Origin: Phycisphaerae bacterium
GTDB taxonomy: Bacteria; Planctomycetota; Phycisphaerae; Phycisphaerales; SM1A02
Length of the DNA: 64,000 nt
Direction of reading: 5' to 3'
Assembly: GCA_016795065.1 (NCBI GenBank)
Contig: JAEUIU010000020.1
Location: 1 to 64,000 of the forward strand
The first letter of the stretch is position 1, and every line of letters starts with the position of its first letter. This document shows positions 51,718 to 61,292 of the stretch, piece after piece. The translations under genes and the position numbers were made by a program. The notes below the pieces were generated by a model that was not told where the DNA came from, ran no database searches, and saw only the letters and a list, made by a program, of their open reading frames with translations.

Positions 51718-52308
51718 GTGCGAATACCCCGGCAACAAGGTCTGCGCTCTATCAGGGCATCCCTGACGCTCCTTGCGGCACTGGTCGGCTGCGCTCCAGA
51801 GCGCGATCCGGTGAGCGCGAACCAAGTCCTTGCCCCAAACGACACCGAAGCCTCGGTCGAGTGGACCGACAAGGAGCGACACGAGGCCATCGCGGCCATG
51901 CGTGACGCCCTCGCGGGCACCCCGGCGGAACCGCCGACCCCCGCGCCGTACGGGGTTCGCTGGAGTGACGTCTGGATCTCGGTCTACTGGGGTGTCGCCG
52001 ATTACGAGATGGCAATTCTCCGCTTCACCGAGGAGACCGAGGGACGCATGGTCTTCGAGCTCGAGAGCGCTCTCGACGAGCCTGCCACGCTGGTGATCGA
52101 GAAAGTCGCTCCGCCGGAGTGCATCCGCTCGCACGCGACGGTTGGAAGTTTCGGCCAGCGCGAGGAGATCGCCCGGGGACTTGAGGTCTCGTTCCGCCGC
52201 TACCTCGAAGCGTTCGGCAAGAAACCCGGCTTCGAGAAGCCCGGATTCCGCTGGGAGTTGCCCCCAAGCTTGCCGACAGGTGCACCGGCGAATTCACCTG
52301 CGAACTGA
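51718..52308 (+). CDS. Putative lipoprotein, function unknown
   Basis: The 196-residue protein has a short signal with a lipobox (SLTLLAALVGC, Cys25). The rest is mixed alpha/beta with VRWSDVWISVYWGVADYEMA in the middle and a Pro/Gly-rich C-terminus. No family is recognised. The GTG start at 51718 has no Shine-Dalgarno. Its stop is 19 nt from the 3' end of convergent gatA. Codon use (GC-rich third positions) supports coding. Confidence 0.65.
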   Translation: MRIPRQQGLRSIRASLTLLAALVGCAPERDPVSANQVLAPNDTEASVEWTDKERHEAIAAMRDALAGTPAEPPTPAPYGVRWSDVWISVYWGVADYEMAILRFTEETEGRMVFELESALDEPATLVIEKVAPPECIRSHATVGSFGQREEIARGLEVSFRRYLEAFGKKPGFEKPGFRWELPPSLPTGAPANSPAN

Positions 52309-52327
52309 CCTCGTCGGGCTCCGTGCG

Positions 52328-53794
52328 TCACACACTCGGCTTCATCGTGTGCCAGAGCGTTGCGGTCTCAAACATCCGCGCAGCCCGCAGGAGAAGCGAT
52401 TCGGCGAAGGGCTTCGCCTGAAGCTGGAGCCCGATCGGAAGTTCGACCCCGTTCTCCTTCGCCATGCCGCCCTGGATTGAGATCCCGGGAATGCCGGCGA
52501 TGTTCGTGTTCACGGTGTAGACGTCGCAGAGGTACATCGCGAGTGGGTCGCTCTTGCCGCCCATCGAGAACGCCGGGGTCGGCGCCGTCGGCCCGAGCAG
52601 GATGTCGCAACGTTCAAACGCCCGATCGAACTCGTCCTTGATCAGTCGTCGGACCTGCAGGGCCCGCTTGTAGTACGCGTCGTAGTAGCCGCTGGAGAGG
52701 ACGTAGGTCCCGATCATGATCCGCCGCTGGACCTCGGGACCGAACCCTTCCGCCCGACTCTTCGCGTAGAGGTCGAAGAGATCCTCGCCAGCCGCGAGTT
52801 CGGCGCGATGGCCGTAGCGGATGCCGTCGAAGCGGGCGAGATTGCTCGACGCCTCGGCCGGTGCGATGACGTAATAGGTCGAGATGCCGATGTCGGTGAG
52901 CGGCAGGTGAATCCCCTCGACGATCGTCGCCCCGAGCTTGCGATAGACCTCCGCCGCCTCGCGCACCGCCGTGTTCACGCGCGGGTCGTTGGCGTCGCTG
53001 AGGTACTCGGCCGGAATGCCGACCCGCAACCCGCGAACGGGCACGTCGAGTTCGCCGAGGTAGTCGTCGACGGGAATGTCGGCACTGGTCGAGTCGCGCG
53101 GATCGTGGCCGGCGATGACCTGAAGTACCGCAGCCGAGTCGCGCACGGTCTGCGTCAGCGGCCCGATCTGGTCGAGGCTCGAGCCGAACGCGACGAGGCC
53201 GTAGCGGCTGACGCGCCCATAGGTCGGCTTCAGTCCGACGATGCCACAGAGTGAGGCCGGCTGGCGAATCGAACCGCCAGTGTCCGAACCAAGGGCCACG
53301 TCGCACAACCCGGCCGCGACCGCGACCGCGCTGCCGCCCGAACTGCCACCCGGCACGCGCGAGGTGTCCCATGGGTTCTTCGACGGGCCGAAGGCGCTGT
53401 TCTCGGTCGACGAGCCCATGGCGAACTCATCGAGGTTGGTCTTGCCGACGACGACCGCACCGGCTTCGGCCAGCTTGGTCACCACCGTCGCCTCGTAGGG
53501 CGAGCGGTAGTTCTTCAGCATGCGCGACGAACAGGTGGTGTGACCGACGGCCGTGGCGATGTTGTCCTTGATCGCCACCGTGACGCCGGCGAGCAGCCCC
53601 TTACGCTTCGGTCCCGCGTCGGCATCCACCGCCGCCGCCTGTGCGAGGCAGGACTCCTCAAGCACTTCGTTGTAGGCGTTGAGCCGGGTGTTTGCGGCCC
53701 GAACGCGCTCCAGCGTCGCCTGGGCGTGGGCGGTGGCGCTGGCCTTGCCGGTGCGAACGTCATCAGCGAATCGGATTCGGTCGGGGCAACTCAT
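52328..53794 (-). CDS. gatA: Glu-tRNA(Gln)/Asp-tRNA(Asn) amidotransferase subunit A
   Basis: GatA (488 residues) is the glutaminase/amidase subunit that supplies ammonia for transamidation of misacylated tRNA. The Ser-cisSer-Lys triad is complete: Lys76 in VAIKDNIAT, Ser151 in GGSSGGSA and Ser175 in GSDTGGSIRQPAS. LDEFAMGSSTENSAFG matches the GatA group rather than general amidases. It lies 36 nt after gatC on the same strand. gatB is not in the window. Confidence 0.96.
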   Translation of the reverse strand: MSCPDRIRFADDVRTGKASATAHAQATLERVRAANTRLNAYNEVLEESCLAQAAAVDADAGPKRKGLLAGVTVAIKDNIATAVGHTTCSSRMLKNYRSPYEATVVTKLAEAGAVVVGKTNLDEFAMGSSTENSAFGPSKNPWDTSRVPGGSSGGSAVAVAAGLCDVALGSDTGGSIRQPASLCGIVGLKPTYGRVSRYGLVAFGSSLDQIGPLTQTVRDSAAVLQVIAGHDPRDSTSADIPVDDYLGELDVPVRGLRVGIPAEYLSDANDPRVNTAVREAAEVYRKLGATIVEGIHLPLTDIGISTYYVIAPAEASSNLARFDGIRYGHRAELAAGEDLFDLYAKSRAEGFGPEVQRRIMIGTYVLSSGYYDAYYKRALQVRRLIKDEFDRAFERCDILLGPTAPTPAFSMGGKSDPLAMYLCDVYTVNTNIAGIPGISIQGGMAKENGVELPIGLQLQAKPFAESLLLRAARMFETATLWHTMKPSV

Positions 53795-53830
53795 CGAGGG
53801 TCAGCGCGTGGGAAGGAGAGTGGAAATCGC

Positions 53831-54178
53831 TCAGGCGCCGCCGGCGTCGGCGAGCACCTTCGGCACGGCGAGGTATCGCCCCTCGGTGGCGGGGGCATTG
53901 CGAAGAAGATGTTCAAGCGGCATGGACTCGCTCGGCACGTCCTCGGCGAGGCGGTTGTTGAGCGGCAGCGGGTGAGCCATCGGCTCGACATCACCGACGT
54001 CGACCTCGTTCAATTTCGAGATGTGTCCGAGAATCGAACGAAGCTGGCCGCAATAGCGTTCGACGTCGCTCTCCGAGAGCCGAAGCCGGGCGAGCTTGGC
54101 GACGTGTCGGACCGCATCAAGGTCAAGGCCGCCGCTTTCGTGGGCGTCGGCGCCGGAATGTCCGCTGCCGGAAGTCAT
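53831..54178 (-). CDS. gatC: Glu-tRNA(Gln)/Asp-tRNA(Asn) amidotransferase subunit C
   Basis: GatC (115 residues) stabilises the GatCAB complex. It has the family's helix LDAVRHVAKLARLRLSESDV, then ILGHISKLNEVDVGDVEPMA and a C-terminal NAPATEGRYLAVPKVL. The N-terminus is extended by about 15 polar residues. The start at 54178 follows a TACGCT box by 6 nt with no Shine-Dalgarno. It forms an operon with gatA and is divergent from the efflux genes, with only 116 nt between starts. Confidence 0.94.
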   Translation of the reverse strand: MTSGSGHSGADAHESGGLDLDAVRHVAKLARLRLSESDVERYCGQLRSILGHISKLNEVDVGDVEPMAHPLPLNNRLAEDVPSESMPLEHLLRNAPATEGRYLAVPKVLADAGGA

Positions 54179-54184
54179 GTCCAA

Positions 54185-54190
54185 AGCGTA
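54185..54190 (-). promoter_or_regulatory. Candidate -10 box (TACGCT) for gatCA
   Basis: On the minus strand TACGCT ends 6 nt before the gatC ATG. The -35 region is weak. Confidence 0.35.
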
Positions 54191-54294
54191 ACAGGTCAGG
54201 GCCGCCGTGGGCTGCGAGGGGAGAACGCAAGAATGCGATCGCGTAGCATCCACGCTCTGCCGCCGACAGGCGCAGCAGTTCGTCGCGTGGGGCA

Positions 54295-55668
54295 GTGCGT
54301 GTGAGCAGTCGAGCCATACCTGAAGCAATGCCCGAAGCCATGTCAGGACATCGCAACGTTTTCATCATGATCGCCACGCGGCTGGCGGTCTGCGTCGTGC
54401 TGCTTGCGGCGGCGCTGGGCATCTTCGCGTGGCTCGTCTCCTCCAGGCCCCAGGCCGCCGAGAGCGATCGGGCCAATCAGCTTCGCCGCGTCACCGTCAT
54501 CGACGTCATTGAGGCCCCGGTCGGGCGCCGAGTCCGCGGATACGGAACGGCTCGGGCCCTGGAAAGCGCCGACGTGCCGGCCCGGGTCGGGGCGACGATC
54601 GTCGAGCTCGGCGCCAAGTACCGCGAGGGCGAGTGCGTCTCGACGGGCGAGTTGTTAGTTCGTCTTGACGATGCCGATTTCCGCCGACAGCTTGAGATGG
54701 CCACTCAGGCGATCGATTCCATCGATGCCCAACTCGCCATGTTGGATGTCGACGAGCGCACGGCAGCCGAATCGCTTCGTCTTGCCGAGGCTGACGCAGC
54801 CATTGTTCGGGCCGACGTCGCCCGTGCCGAGGAGGCGGCCCGCGACGGCGCGGCGAAGGAACGTGAGGTCGATCGGGTGCGGCAAGCGTCGATCGGGGCC
54901 GAACGGGCCGTGGTGATGGCCCGCGAGGCGAGCGAAAAGATGAAGCCTCGTCGGGCGTCGCTTCTGGCCGATCGGGCCCGACAGGAGGCGTCGCGCCACC
55001 TTGCGCACGATTCGCTCGATCGCTGCACGATCCGCAGTCCGATGAACGGCGTCGTGCAGAACGCCGACAAGGAAATCGGCGAGATGGTCACGGTCGGCAT
55101 GCAGGTAGCCCGCGTCGTTGATCCGGCGAAGATCGAGATCCCGGCGCTCCTTCCCGCGTCGACACGCCCATTGGTTGGCGTCGGCAACGTCGTCCTGCTG
55201 ACGCCCGATCGCGATGGAGCGAAGAGCGTCGAGGCGAAGCTGACCCGCATCGCTCCCGAAGACGATCCGTCGACGCGCACCTACACTGTGTACGTTGAGT
55301 TCGCCGCAACCGAAGCGATCGCCCCGGGAACCTTCATCGAGGTCTCGGTGATGTGCCCAGCTTCCGAGCCCCGCACGGTCTTGCCGCGGCGGGCAATCTC
55401 CGAGGGCCGCGTCCTCGTCGTGCGGGACGGCCGCGTGCATGTGACGCCGGTCGAGGTCGAGTTCGCCCTCACCGGGCTCCAACCGCAATCGGGCCTTCCG
55501 GACTCGGAGTGGATCGTCCTCCGCGAGGATCTGCCGCACGGTTCGAAGGTCGTCCTTGACGCCTCGCGACAGATTCCCGACGGCACCGCGATCTTGGCCC
55601 TCCCCCCGACCGGCAAGGCCGAAGGAGAGAGCGACGCCGGTGCCGCATCGCTGGGGAGCGCCCGATGA
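54295..55668 (+). CDS. RND efflux periplasmic adaptor (membrane fusion protein)
   Basis: The 457-residue protein is an HlyD/AcrA-type adaptor. One N-terminal membrane helix (about 26-45) is followed by a lipoyl half (VPARVGATIVELGAKYREGE), a long alpha-helical hairpin (about 130-240), the second lipoyl half (RCTIRSPMNGVVQNADKEIG) and beta-barrel/membrane-proximal domains. It links the RND pump encoded next door, overlapping by 4 nt, to an outer-membrane channel. The start is uncertain: GTG 54295, GTG 54301 (GGGG 8 nt upstream) or ATG 54328. No TolC-type gene lies in the window. Confidence 0.9.
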   Translation: MRVSSRAIPEAMPEAMSGHRNVFIMIATRLAVCVVLLAAALGIFAWLVSSRPQAAESDRANQLRRVTVIDVIEAPVGRRVRGYGTARALESADVPARVGATIVELGAKYREGECVSTGELLVRLDDADFRRQLEMATQAIDSIDAQLAMLDVDERTAAESLRLAEADAAIVRADVARAEEAARDGAAKEREVDRVRQASIGAERAVVMAREASEKMKPRRASLLADRARQEASRHLAHDSLDRCTIRSPMNGVVQNADKEIGEMVTVGMQVARVVDPAKIEIPALLPASTRPLVGVGNVVLLTPDRDGAKSVEAKLTRIAPEDDPSTRTYTVYVEFAATEAIAPGTFIEVSVMCPASEPRTVLPRRAISEGRVLVVRDGRVHVTPVEVEFALTGLQPQSGLPDSEWIVLREDLPHGSKVVLDASRQIPDGTAILALPPTGKAEGESDAGAASLGSAR

Positions 55669-58600
55669 GCGCATCGGGCAACGGACTAGTCCGCTTCGGC
55701 GTCAAGCGTCCGATCGTCGGCAGCCTGCTGATGTGGTTCTTGGTGATTGGCGGCGTCTACTGCCTGCTCAACCTCCGTCGTGAGTTCTTCCCGAAGGTCG
55801 ATCCCGACGCAGCGTCGATCAGCATCATCTATCCCGGCGCCTCGCCCGCTGAGGTTGAGGAGTCGATGGCCCGCAAGATCGAGGACGCGGTTGCCGACCT
55901 CGATGGCATCAAGCGAATCACGTCGAACCTGGCCGAAGGCGGCGGCGGTATCGCGGTCGAGTTCAACGACGGGCGCGATATGGCCGACGCACTGGACGAT
56001 GTGCGCGTCGCCGTCGACAGCCTGAACGACCTGCCTGAGGAAGCGGAGCGGATCCGGGTCACGGAACTGCAGCCGAACTTCCCGGTCATCATGCTGACCC
56101 TCTTCGGTGACGCCAGCGAATCGGCGCTCAAGCAGGCCGCCCGCCGTGTCGCCGACGAGTTGCGATCGCTGCCGGAGATGGGCTCGGTGGTGCTGACCGG
56201 CACCCGCGACTCGGAGATTCGCATCGACGTCAACCCCGTCGCGATGAAGCGTTACGGCCTTCGCCTCTCGACGGTCAACGACATCGTGCGATCGTGGATG
56301 ACCGAACTGCCCGGCGGCACGATGCGCACCACCGGGGCCAACCTCGGCGTGCGGACGATGGGTGTGGCGGAGCGGGCCGAGACGATCCGTGAGATTCCGA
56401 TGCGGGCGACGACCGACGGCCAGGTCGTGCGACTTGCCGACATCGCCACCGTCACCGAGAGCTTCGTCGACGAGCAGGTCGCGCGTCGCTTCAACGGCAA
56501 GCCTGCGGCATCGATCATCGTCTTCAAGAAGGGCGATGAGGACGCGGTGCGCATCGCCGAGATGGTCCGCGGCTACGTCGCCGGGCGGCGCGGCGACGAG
56601 TATCACGCGGGTTCGGGATGGAGTGCCCTCAAGTCGATCGTGACCGGATCGGACCGGTGGCGAGGCTACGAGCTCGGCCAGCGGATGCGCGAGCGCGACC
56701 CGCTGCCCTGCGACCTCCAGTCGCACAGCGATCTTGCACGCATCATCGAGGGGCGTCTCGACCTCCTCACAAACGACGCCTGGCAAGGGTCGCTCTTGGT
56801 CTTCGTGGTGATGGTTCTCTTCATGAACGCCAGGAGCGCCTGGTGGGTGATGAGCGGGATCTTCGTCTCAATCGGTTGCACCACGCTCCTGATGTGGATG
56901 TTCGACATCACCCTGAACCTCATCACGATGTTCGGGCTGCTCATCGTCGTCGGCATGCTGGCCGATGATGCGATCGTGGTCAGCGACATCATCCTGCAGC
57001 GCGCCACGAAGGGACGCAATGCCGAAGAGGCGGCGATCGAGGGCACGACCTCGGTCTTCTGGCCGATCGTCGCCAACGCATCGACGGTCATTGTCGCCTT
57101 CCTGCCGCTGGCCTTCGTCGGCGGGCGCATCGGCGACTTGCTGGCGATGCTCCCGATGGTTGCCGCGGCTGCGCTCTCCTCTAGCGTCGTCGAGACCATG
57201 ATCATCCTGCCCGCCCACATGGCCCACTCGATCCACTCGATGCGTGGCTCGCGGCCTGGGCCGATCGCCCGCACGTGGGCCCGCTTCGAGCATTGGCGCG
57301 AGGACCGGCTGATGCCAGGCATCATCTCCCTCTACACCCGCGTCGCCACGGCGATTGTCGATAACCGCTATGTCGCGACGACCGCGACAATCGCCGTCTT
57401 GATCGTCTCGTTAGGGATGGTTGGCGGCGGTCGTGTCCCGTTTACCTTCCTTCCCGCCGATGACAGCGAGACGGTCATCATCGATGTGCGTCTCCCGATC
57501 GGCTCGACCATGGAGATGACCGAGGAACTCGCCGGCCGATTCGAGCGGGCAGCGAAGGCCCAGCCCGAGGTGTTCGGGGTCAGTTCGATTCTCGGCCAGT
57601 CGACCAACTTCGAGACGGGCCAGCCCAACGCCAGCGCGACGCACATCGCCCAGCTCTACGTCGAGCTTCTTCCGGTCGAGACCCGCGACCGGCATTCGAC
57701 GATGGTGCTGGCCAGCATCCGCGAGGCCGCCGGTGACGTCAGCGAGGCCGAGAGCGTTCGCTTCAGCGAGATCACGGGAGGCCCGTCTGGAGCCGACATC
57801 ACCTACGAGGTGCGCGGTGAGGACAAGCTCGCTGCCCGCGAGGTGGCCGAGGAACTCAAGCTCGAACTCATGCGGATCGAAGGCGTCGATAGCATCGCCG
57901 ACGACGACTTCAGCACCCAGCGCGAACTTCGCGTCGAGCTGCGCCCTTCGGCTGCCGCCCTGGGCTTCAACGTCGCCGATGTGGCCCGTCAGGTGCGGGG
58001 CATTCTCTATGGGCTCGAGGCACACACCTATAGCGCCGATCGCGAGGACGTGAAGGTGCGGGTGCGGATCGACGAGGCCTCGCGGAAAAGGGTCGACTCG
58101 GTGGCGGATCTCTGGATCGCCGCCCCGAATGGCGCACTGCTGCCGCTCTCCGAGGTTGCGACGGTGACCGAGGGTAACTCCTATGCGGCTGTGCGGCGTA
58201 TCGATCGAGAGCGCACCATCACCGTGACCGCTGATTGCGTCGGTGCGACGAACCCCGAACTCGTCACCGAGAAGCTCGCACCGGCGCTTGAGCGACTGAA
58301 GTCGACCCATCACTCGGTCCAGATCCGCGAAGGCGGTCGGCAGAAGGACCTGGCCGAAGCGTTCGCCTCGCTGCCCCTGGCGTTCATGGTCGCCCTCGGC
58401 GGCATCTACGTCATCCTGGCCTGGCTCTTCGGCAACTACACCCAGCCGCTGGCGGTGATGCTCGCGATCCCTTTCGGCATGATCGGCGTTGTATGGGGCC
58501 ACTTCGTCATGGGCTACCAGCTCACCTTCCTCTCGATGATCGGATTCGTGGCCCTGACCGGCATCGTCGTCAACAACTCGCTCATCCTGGTCGAGTTCAC

Positions 58601-58934
58601 GAATCAGGCGATGAATGACGAGAAGCGATCGCTGCATGACGCGCTACTTCAGGCCGGCAGCCAGCGGCTTCGTCCGATCTTCCTCACCACCCTGACCACA
58701 CTCTGCGGCCTGATCCCGCTGCTCATGGAGCAGTCCTTCCAGGCCCGCTTCCTGATTCCGATGGGCATCTCGATCGGCGGCGGACTGGTCAGCGCGACCA
58801 TGCTCACGCTGCTGGTCCTGCCGGCGAACATCCTGATCATCGACGACCTTCGCCGAGGCCTGCACTACCTTTGGCACGGCGAGTCGCCCGAGAATCGCGC
58901 GGTTCGCCTCGCCGAACTTGAACACGCGACGTGA
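55665..58934 (+). CDS. RND-family efflux permease (AcrB/HAE1-like)
   Basis: The 1089-residue inner-membrane pump has the RND layout: helix 1 near residues 15-35, a large periplasmic loop, helices 2-6 (about 365-500), a second large loop, and helices 8-12 at the C-terminus. The proton-relay Asp pair lies in GMLADDAIVVSDIIL. An FGLLIVVG motif and GIVVNNSLILVEF in the second half are typical. The N-terminal half of the first loop shows PGASPAEVEESMARKIEDAV. Substrates cannot be inferred. It overlaps the adaptor gene by 4 nt. Confidence 0.94.
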   Translation: MSASGNGLVRFGVKRPIVGSLLMWFLVIGGVYCLLNLRREFFPKVDPDAASISIIYPGASPAEVEESMARKIEDAVADLDGIKRITSNLAEGGGGIAVEFNDGRDMADALDDVRVAVDSLNDLPEEAERIRVTELQPNFPVIMLTLFGDASESALKQAARRVADELRSLPEMGSVVLTGTRDSEIRIDVNPVAMKRYGLRLSTVNDIVRSWMTELPGGTMRTTGANLGVRTMGVAERAETIREIPMRATTDGQVVRLADIATVTESFVDEQVARRFNGKPAASIIVFKKGDEDAVRIAEMVRGYVAGRRGDEYHAGSGWSALKSIVTGSDRWRGYELGQRMRERDPLPCDLQSHSDLARIIEGRLDLLTNDAWQGSLLVFVVMVLFMNARSAWWVMSGIFVSIGCTTLLMWMFDITLNLITMFGLLIVVGMLADDAIVVSDIILQRATKGRNAEEAAIEGTTSVFWPIVANASTVIVAFLPLAFVGGRIGDLLAMLPMVAAAALSSSVVETMIILPAHMAHSIHSMRGSRPGPIARTWARFEHWREDRLMPGIISLYTRVATAIVDNRYVATTATIAVLIVSLGMVGGGRVPFTFLPADDSETVIIDVRLPIGSTMEMTEELAGRFERAAKAQPEVFGVSSILGQSTNFETGQPNASATHIAQLYVELLPVETRDRHSTMVLASIREAAGDVSEAESVRFSEITGGPSGADITYEVRGEDKLAAREVAEELKLELMRIEGVDSIADDDFSTQRELRVELRPSAAALGFNVADVARQVRGILYGLEAHTYSADREDVKVRVRIDEASRKRVDSVADLWIAAPNGALLPLSEVATVTEGNSYAAVRRIDRERTITVTADCVGATNPELVTEKLAPALERLKSTHHSVQIREGGRQKDLAEAFASLPLAFMVALGGIYVILAWLFGNYTQPLAVMLAIPFGMIGVVWGHFVMGYQLTFLSMIGFVALTGIVVNNSLILVEFTNQAMNDEKRSLHDALLQAGSQRLRPIFLTTLTTLCGLIPLLMEQSFQARFLIPMGISIGGGLVSATMLTLLVLPANILIIDDLRRGLHYLWHGESPENRAVRLAELEHAT

Positions 58935-58997
58935 TTGGGTGATTCGCCTCCGCGAACTGCGCCCAAGGGAGCGTGTCGCGCGAGTACCATTCAGCGC

Positions 58998-59978
58998 ATG
59001 AGCGCCCTGCCGCGCGACCTTTTCATCGGCATCGATCTCGGTGGCACCAACATGACCATCGGAGTCGTGGACGCGCGCGGCGAGTTGTTAGGGAAGGCGA
59101 AGCGGAAGACGAAGGCCCGGCTTGGGCGCGATGCGGTGATCACCCGAATCGCCGAGGGGGTCGAACGAGCTTGCGTGAAGGCCGGCGTGACGAGGGATCG
59201 AATTCGCGGCGTCGGCATCGGCGCTCCCGGCCCGGTCGACATCGAGCGCGGGACGGTGATCAAGTCCGGCAATCTCGGCTGGACCGATGAGCCGTTGCGT
59301 GACCTGCTTGCCTCGCAACTTGGCGTGCCGGTCATTCTCGACAATGACGTGAATGTCGCTGCGTTCGGTGAGGTCGTCCTCGGCGCCGCTCGCGGCCACC
59401 AACACGCCCTTGCGGTGTGGGTCGGCACCGGCCTCGGCGGGGCCCTGATCCTCAACGGCCAGATCTTCCCCGGGACCTTCTACACGGCCGGCGAGTTCGG
59501 CTACACGATCGTCATTCCGGACGGCGGGCCGGGAGGTCGGACGCTCGAGGAGCACGCGTCGCGATCCGGGATGACCGTAGCGATCCGACGGCTGATGCCT
59601 TCCCATCCTGATTCCGCGTTCCATCGCCTGCTTCGCGACTGCAACCCGGCGGATCCGATCGGAAGCTCGGTCATCGCCGATGCCTATGCTGAGGACGACG
59701 AGCTGGCCCGCTCGGTGGTGCATCATGCCGCCGACGTCCTTGGGCTGGCGATCGCGAACTGGATCACGATGCTCTCGATCGATGCGGTGATTCTCGGCGG
59801 CGGCGTGGTCGAATCGCTCGGCGAGCCGTTCGTCGCCCGCGTCCGAAAGCGATTCGAGCGATGGGTCTTTCCGGCCCGTTGTCGGGAGTGCCAGCTTCTG
59901 GTCAGCGAGCTCGGCGACCTCGCCGGCGTCTACGGCGCGGCGATGCTGGCCCGTCAGGCGAATGGGATGAAGTCATGA
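58998..59978 (+). CDS. ROK-family sugar kinase without the usual zinc motif
   Basis: The 326-residue protein is a ROK-type kinase. The phosphate-1 motif FIGIDLGGTNMTIGVVD begins near residue 8. GIGAPGPVDIERG, the catalytic Asp in VILDNDVNVAAFGE and an adenosine motif VILGGGVVESLG are present. ROK glucokinases normally carry a CxCGxxGCxE zinc cluster near residue 180; here this region reads GGPGGRTLEEHASRSG with no Cys. Glucose or N-acetyl-sugar phosphorylation is likely but not certain. ATG 58998 has no Shine-Dalgarno, and a TACCAT box ends 7 nt upstream. It overlaps the Nif3 gene by 4 nt. Confidence 0.88.
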   Translation: MSALPRDLFIGIDLGGTNMTIGVVDARGELLGKAKRKTKARLGRDAVITRIAEGVERACVKAGVTRDRIRGVGIGAPGPVDIERGTVIKSGNLGWTDEPLRDLLASQLGVPVILDNDVNVAAFGEVVLGAARGHQHALAVWVGTGLGGALILNGQIFPGTFYTAGEFGYTIVIPDGGPGGRTLEEHASRSGMTVAIRRLMPSHPDSAFHRLLRDCNPADPIGSSVIADAYAEDDELARSVVHHAADVLGLAIANWITMLSIDAVILGGGVVESLGEPFVARVRKRFERWVFPARCRECQLLVSELGDLAGVYGAAMLARQANGMKS

Positions 59979-61102
59979 ACAAGCGCACCGTCAAGGATCT
60001 CCTTCGGGCCGTCGACGACATCGCTCCGCTGCACCTCGCCGAGGAGTGGGACAACGTCGGGCTTCTTGTCGGTCGCGGCGATGCCCCGGTATCGAGCGCG
60101 CTCCTCACGATCGACCTGACTCCGGCGGTCCTCGAGGAGGCGGTGCGGCAGGCCTGCGAGGCGGTCATTAGCTATCACCCGCCGATCTTCAAGCCGCTGA
60201 AGCGGATCGCTAACGCCACGCCCGCCGAGCGAGTCGTTATGCGACTTCTCGAGCGGGGCATCGCGGTGATATCGCCGCACACCGCCCTCGACGCGGCGCC
60301 GAACGGCCTGAACGACTGGATCGCGGCTGGCATCGGAACCGGAGACGTGCGGGCCCTCGTGCCGCACGGGCAATTGCCGCCCAACGAGGAAACCAAGATC
60401 GTCACCTTCTGCCCGGTCGATGCGGTGGATCGCCTGCGCGACGCCCTCGCGGCGGTCGGAGCTGGGCGCATCGGCGGCTACGAGCGATGTTCGTTCGAGG
60501 GCCGCGGCTTCGGCACCTTCTTCGGTGGCAGCGCCACCGAACCGCGCGTCGGCAAGCGTGGGCAGCTCGAGCGGGTGGAGGAAGCCCGTCTGGAGATGGT
60601 CTGTCCGCGACGCGTGCTGGCCCTCGCGGTCGAGTCGATTCGACAGTTCCATCCCTACGAGGAGCCGCCGATCGAGATCCACGAACTCTCGCCGCGTCCC
60701 TTCCGCCATACGGGCGCCGGGCGGCGCATCACGCTCGACCAGCCGCTGACCATCCAGCAGATTGCCGAAAGGCTGAAGTCGCACTTTGGCGTGAGTCCGG
60801 TGCAGGTCGCGTTGCCCGACGGCGCGCCGGAGCAGCACTCGCGCATCGGCATCTCTGCGGGTGCGGGCGGAACGCACCTCGACATCGCCATCGAAAGCGG
60901 GTGCACGCTCTTCGTGACCGGGGAATGTCGACATCACGACGTTCTCGCGTCGCTCGCCCGCGGGTGCGGCCTTCTCATCGCCGGCCACACCAACACCGAG
61001 CGTGGGTACTTGCCCACCTTCGCGCGCCGGCTCGCTCAGGCAGTCGAGGGCGTCACCTTCCAGCTCGCCGCGGCCGACCGCGATCCCTTTGTTTGCCTCT
61101 GA
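59975..61102 (+). CDS. Nif3/YqfO-family (GTP cyclohydrolase I type 2 homologue) protein
   Basis: The 375-residue protein is of the long Nif3-like type. The N-terminal half has LHLAEEWDNVGLLVG and the metal site VISYHPPIFKPLKR, then VISPHTALDAAPNGLNDW. A PII-like insert (about 130-235; FCPVDAVDRLRDALAAVGAG) follows. The C-terminal half has FVTGECRHHDVL and AGHTNTERGYLP, supplying the remaining metal ligands. Many genomes encode it but its role is unsettled. It is translationally coupled to the ROK kinase (ATGA). Confidence 0.92.
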   Translation: MNKRTVKDLLRAVDDIAPLHLAEEWDNVGLLVGRGDAPVSSALLTIDLTPAVLEEAVRQACEAVISYHPPIFKPLKRIANATPAERVVMRLLERGIAVISPHTALDAAPNGLNDWIAAGIGTGDVRALVPHGQLPPNEETKIVTFCPVDAVDRLRDALAAVGAGRIGGYERCSFEGRGFGTFFGGSATEPRVGKRGQLERVEEARLEMVCPRRVLALAVESIRQFHPYEEPPIEIHELSPRPFRHTGAGRRITLDQPLTIQQIAERLKSHFGVSPVQVALPDGAPEQHSRIGISAGAGGTHLDIAIESGCTLFVTGECRHHDVLASLARGCGLLIAGHTNTERGYLPTFARRLAQAVEGVTFQLAAADRDPFVCL

Positions 61103-61292
61103 ACAAACCCTTGCGAAACCGGGACTTTCGTGCAGGCGTATCTCCTGAGGGGGGTAGGATGCCGCGCGACCGACACGCACCGGTCAGGCGAGCTGAAATG
61201 ACGGACAGATCGGCGGGCGATTGGCAGAGAGAGAGCGATGGCACGGAAGTCATCATGCCAACGGCCCGATAGATGCGCTCAGGAGGCGCGAC

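Noticed and set aside
59861-59975. Upstream extension of the Nif3-like protein
   Set aside because: It would overlap the ROK kinase by over 100 nt; the ATGA overlap at 59975 and the family N-terminus fix the start.
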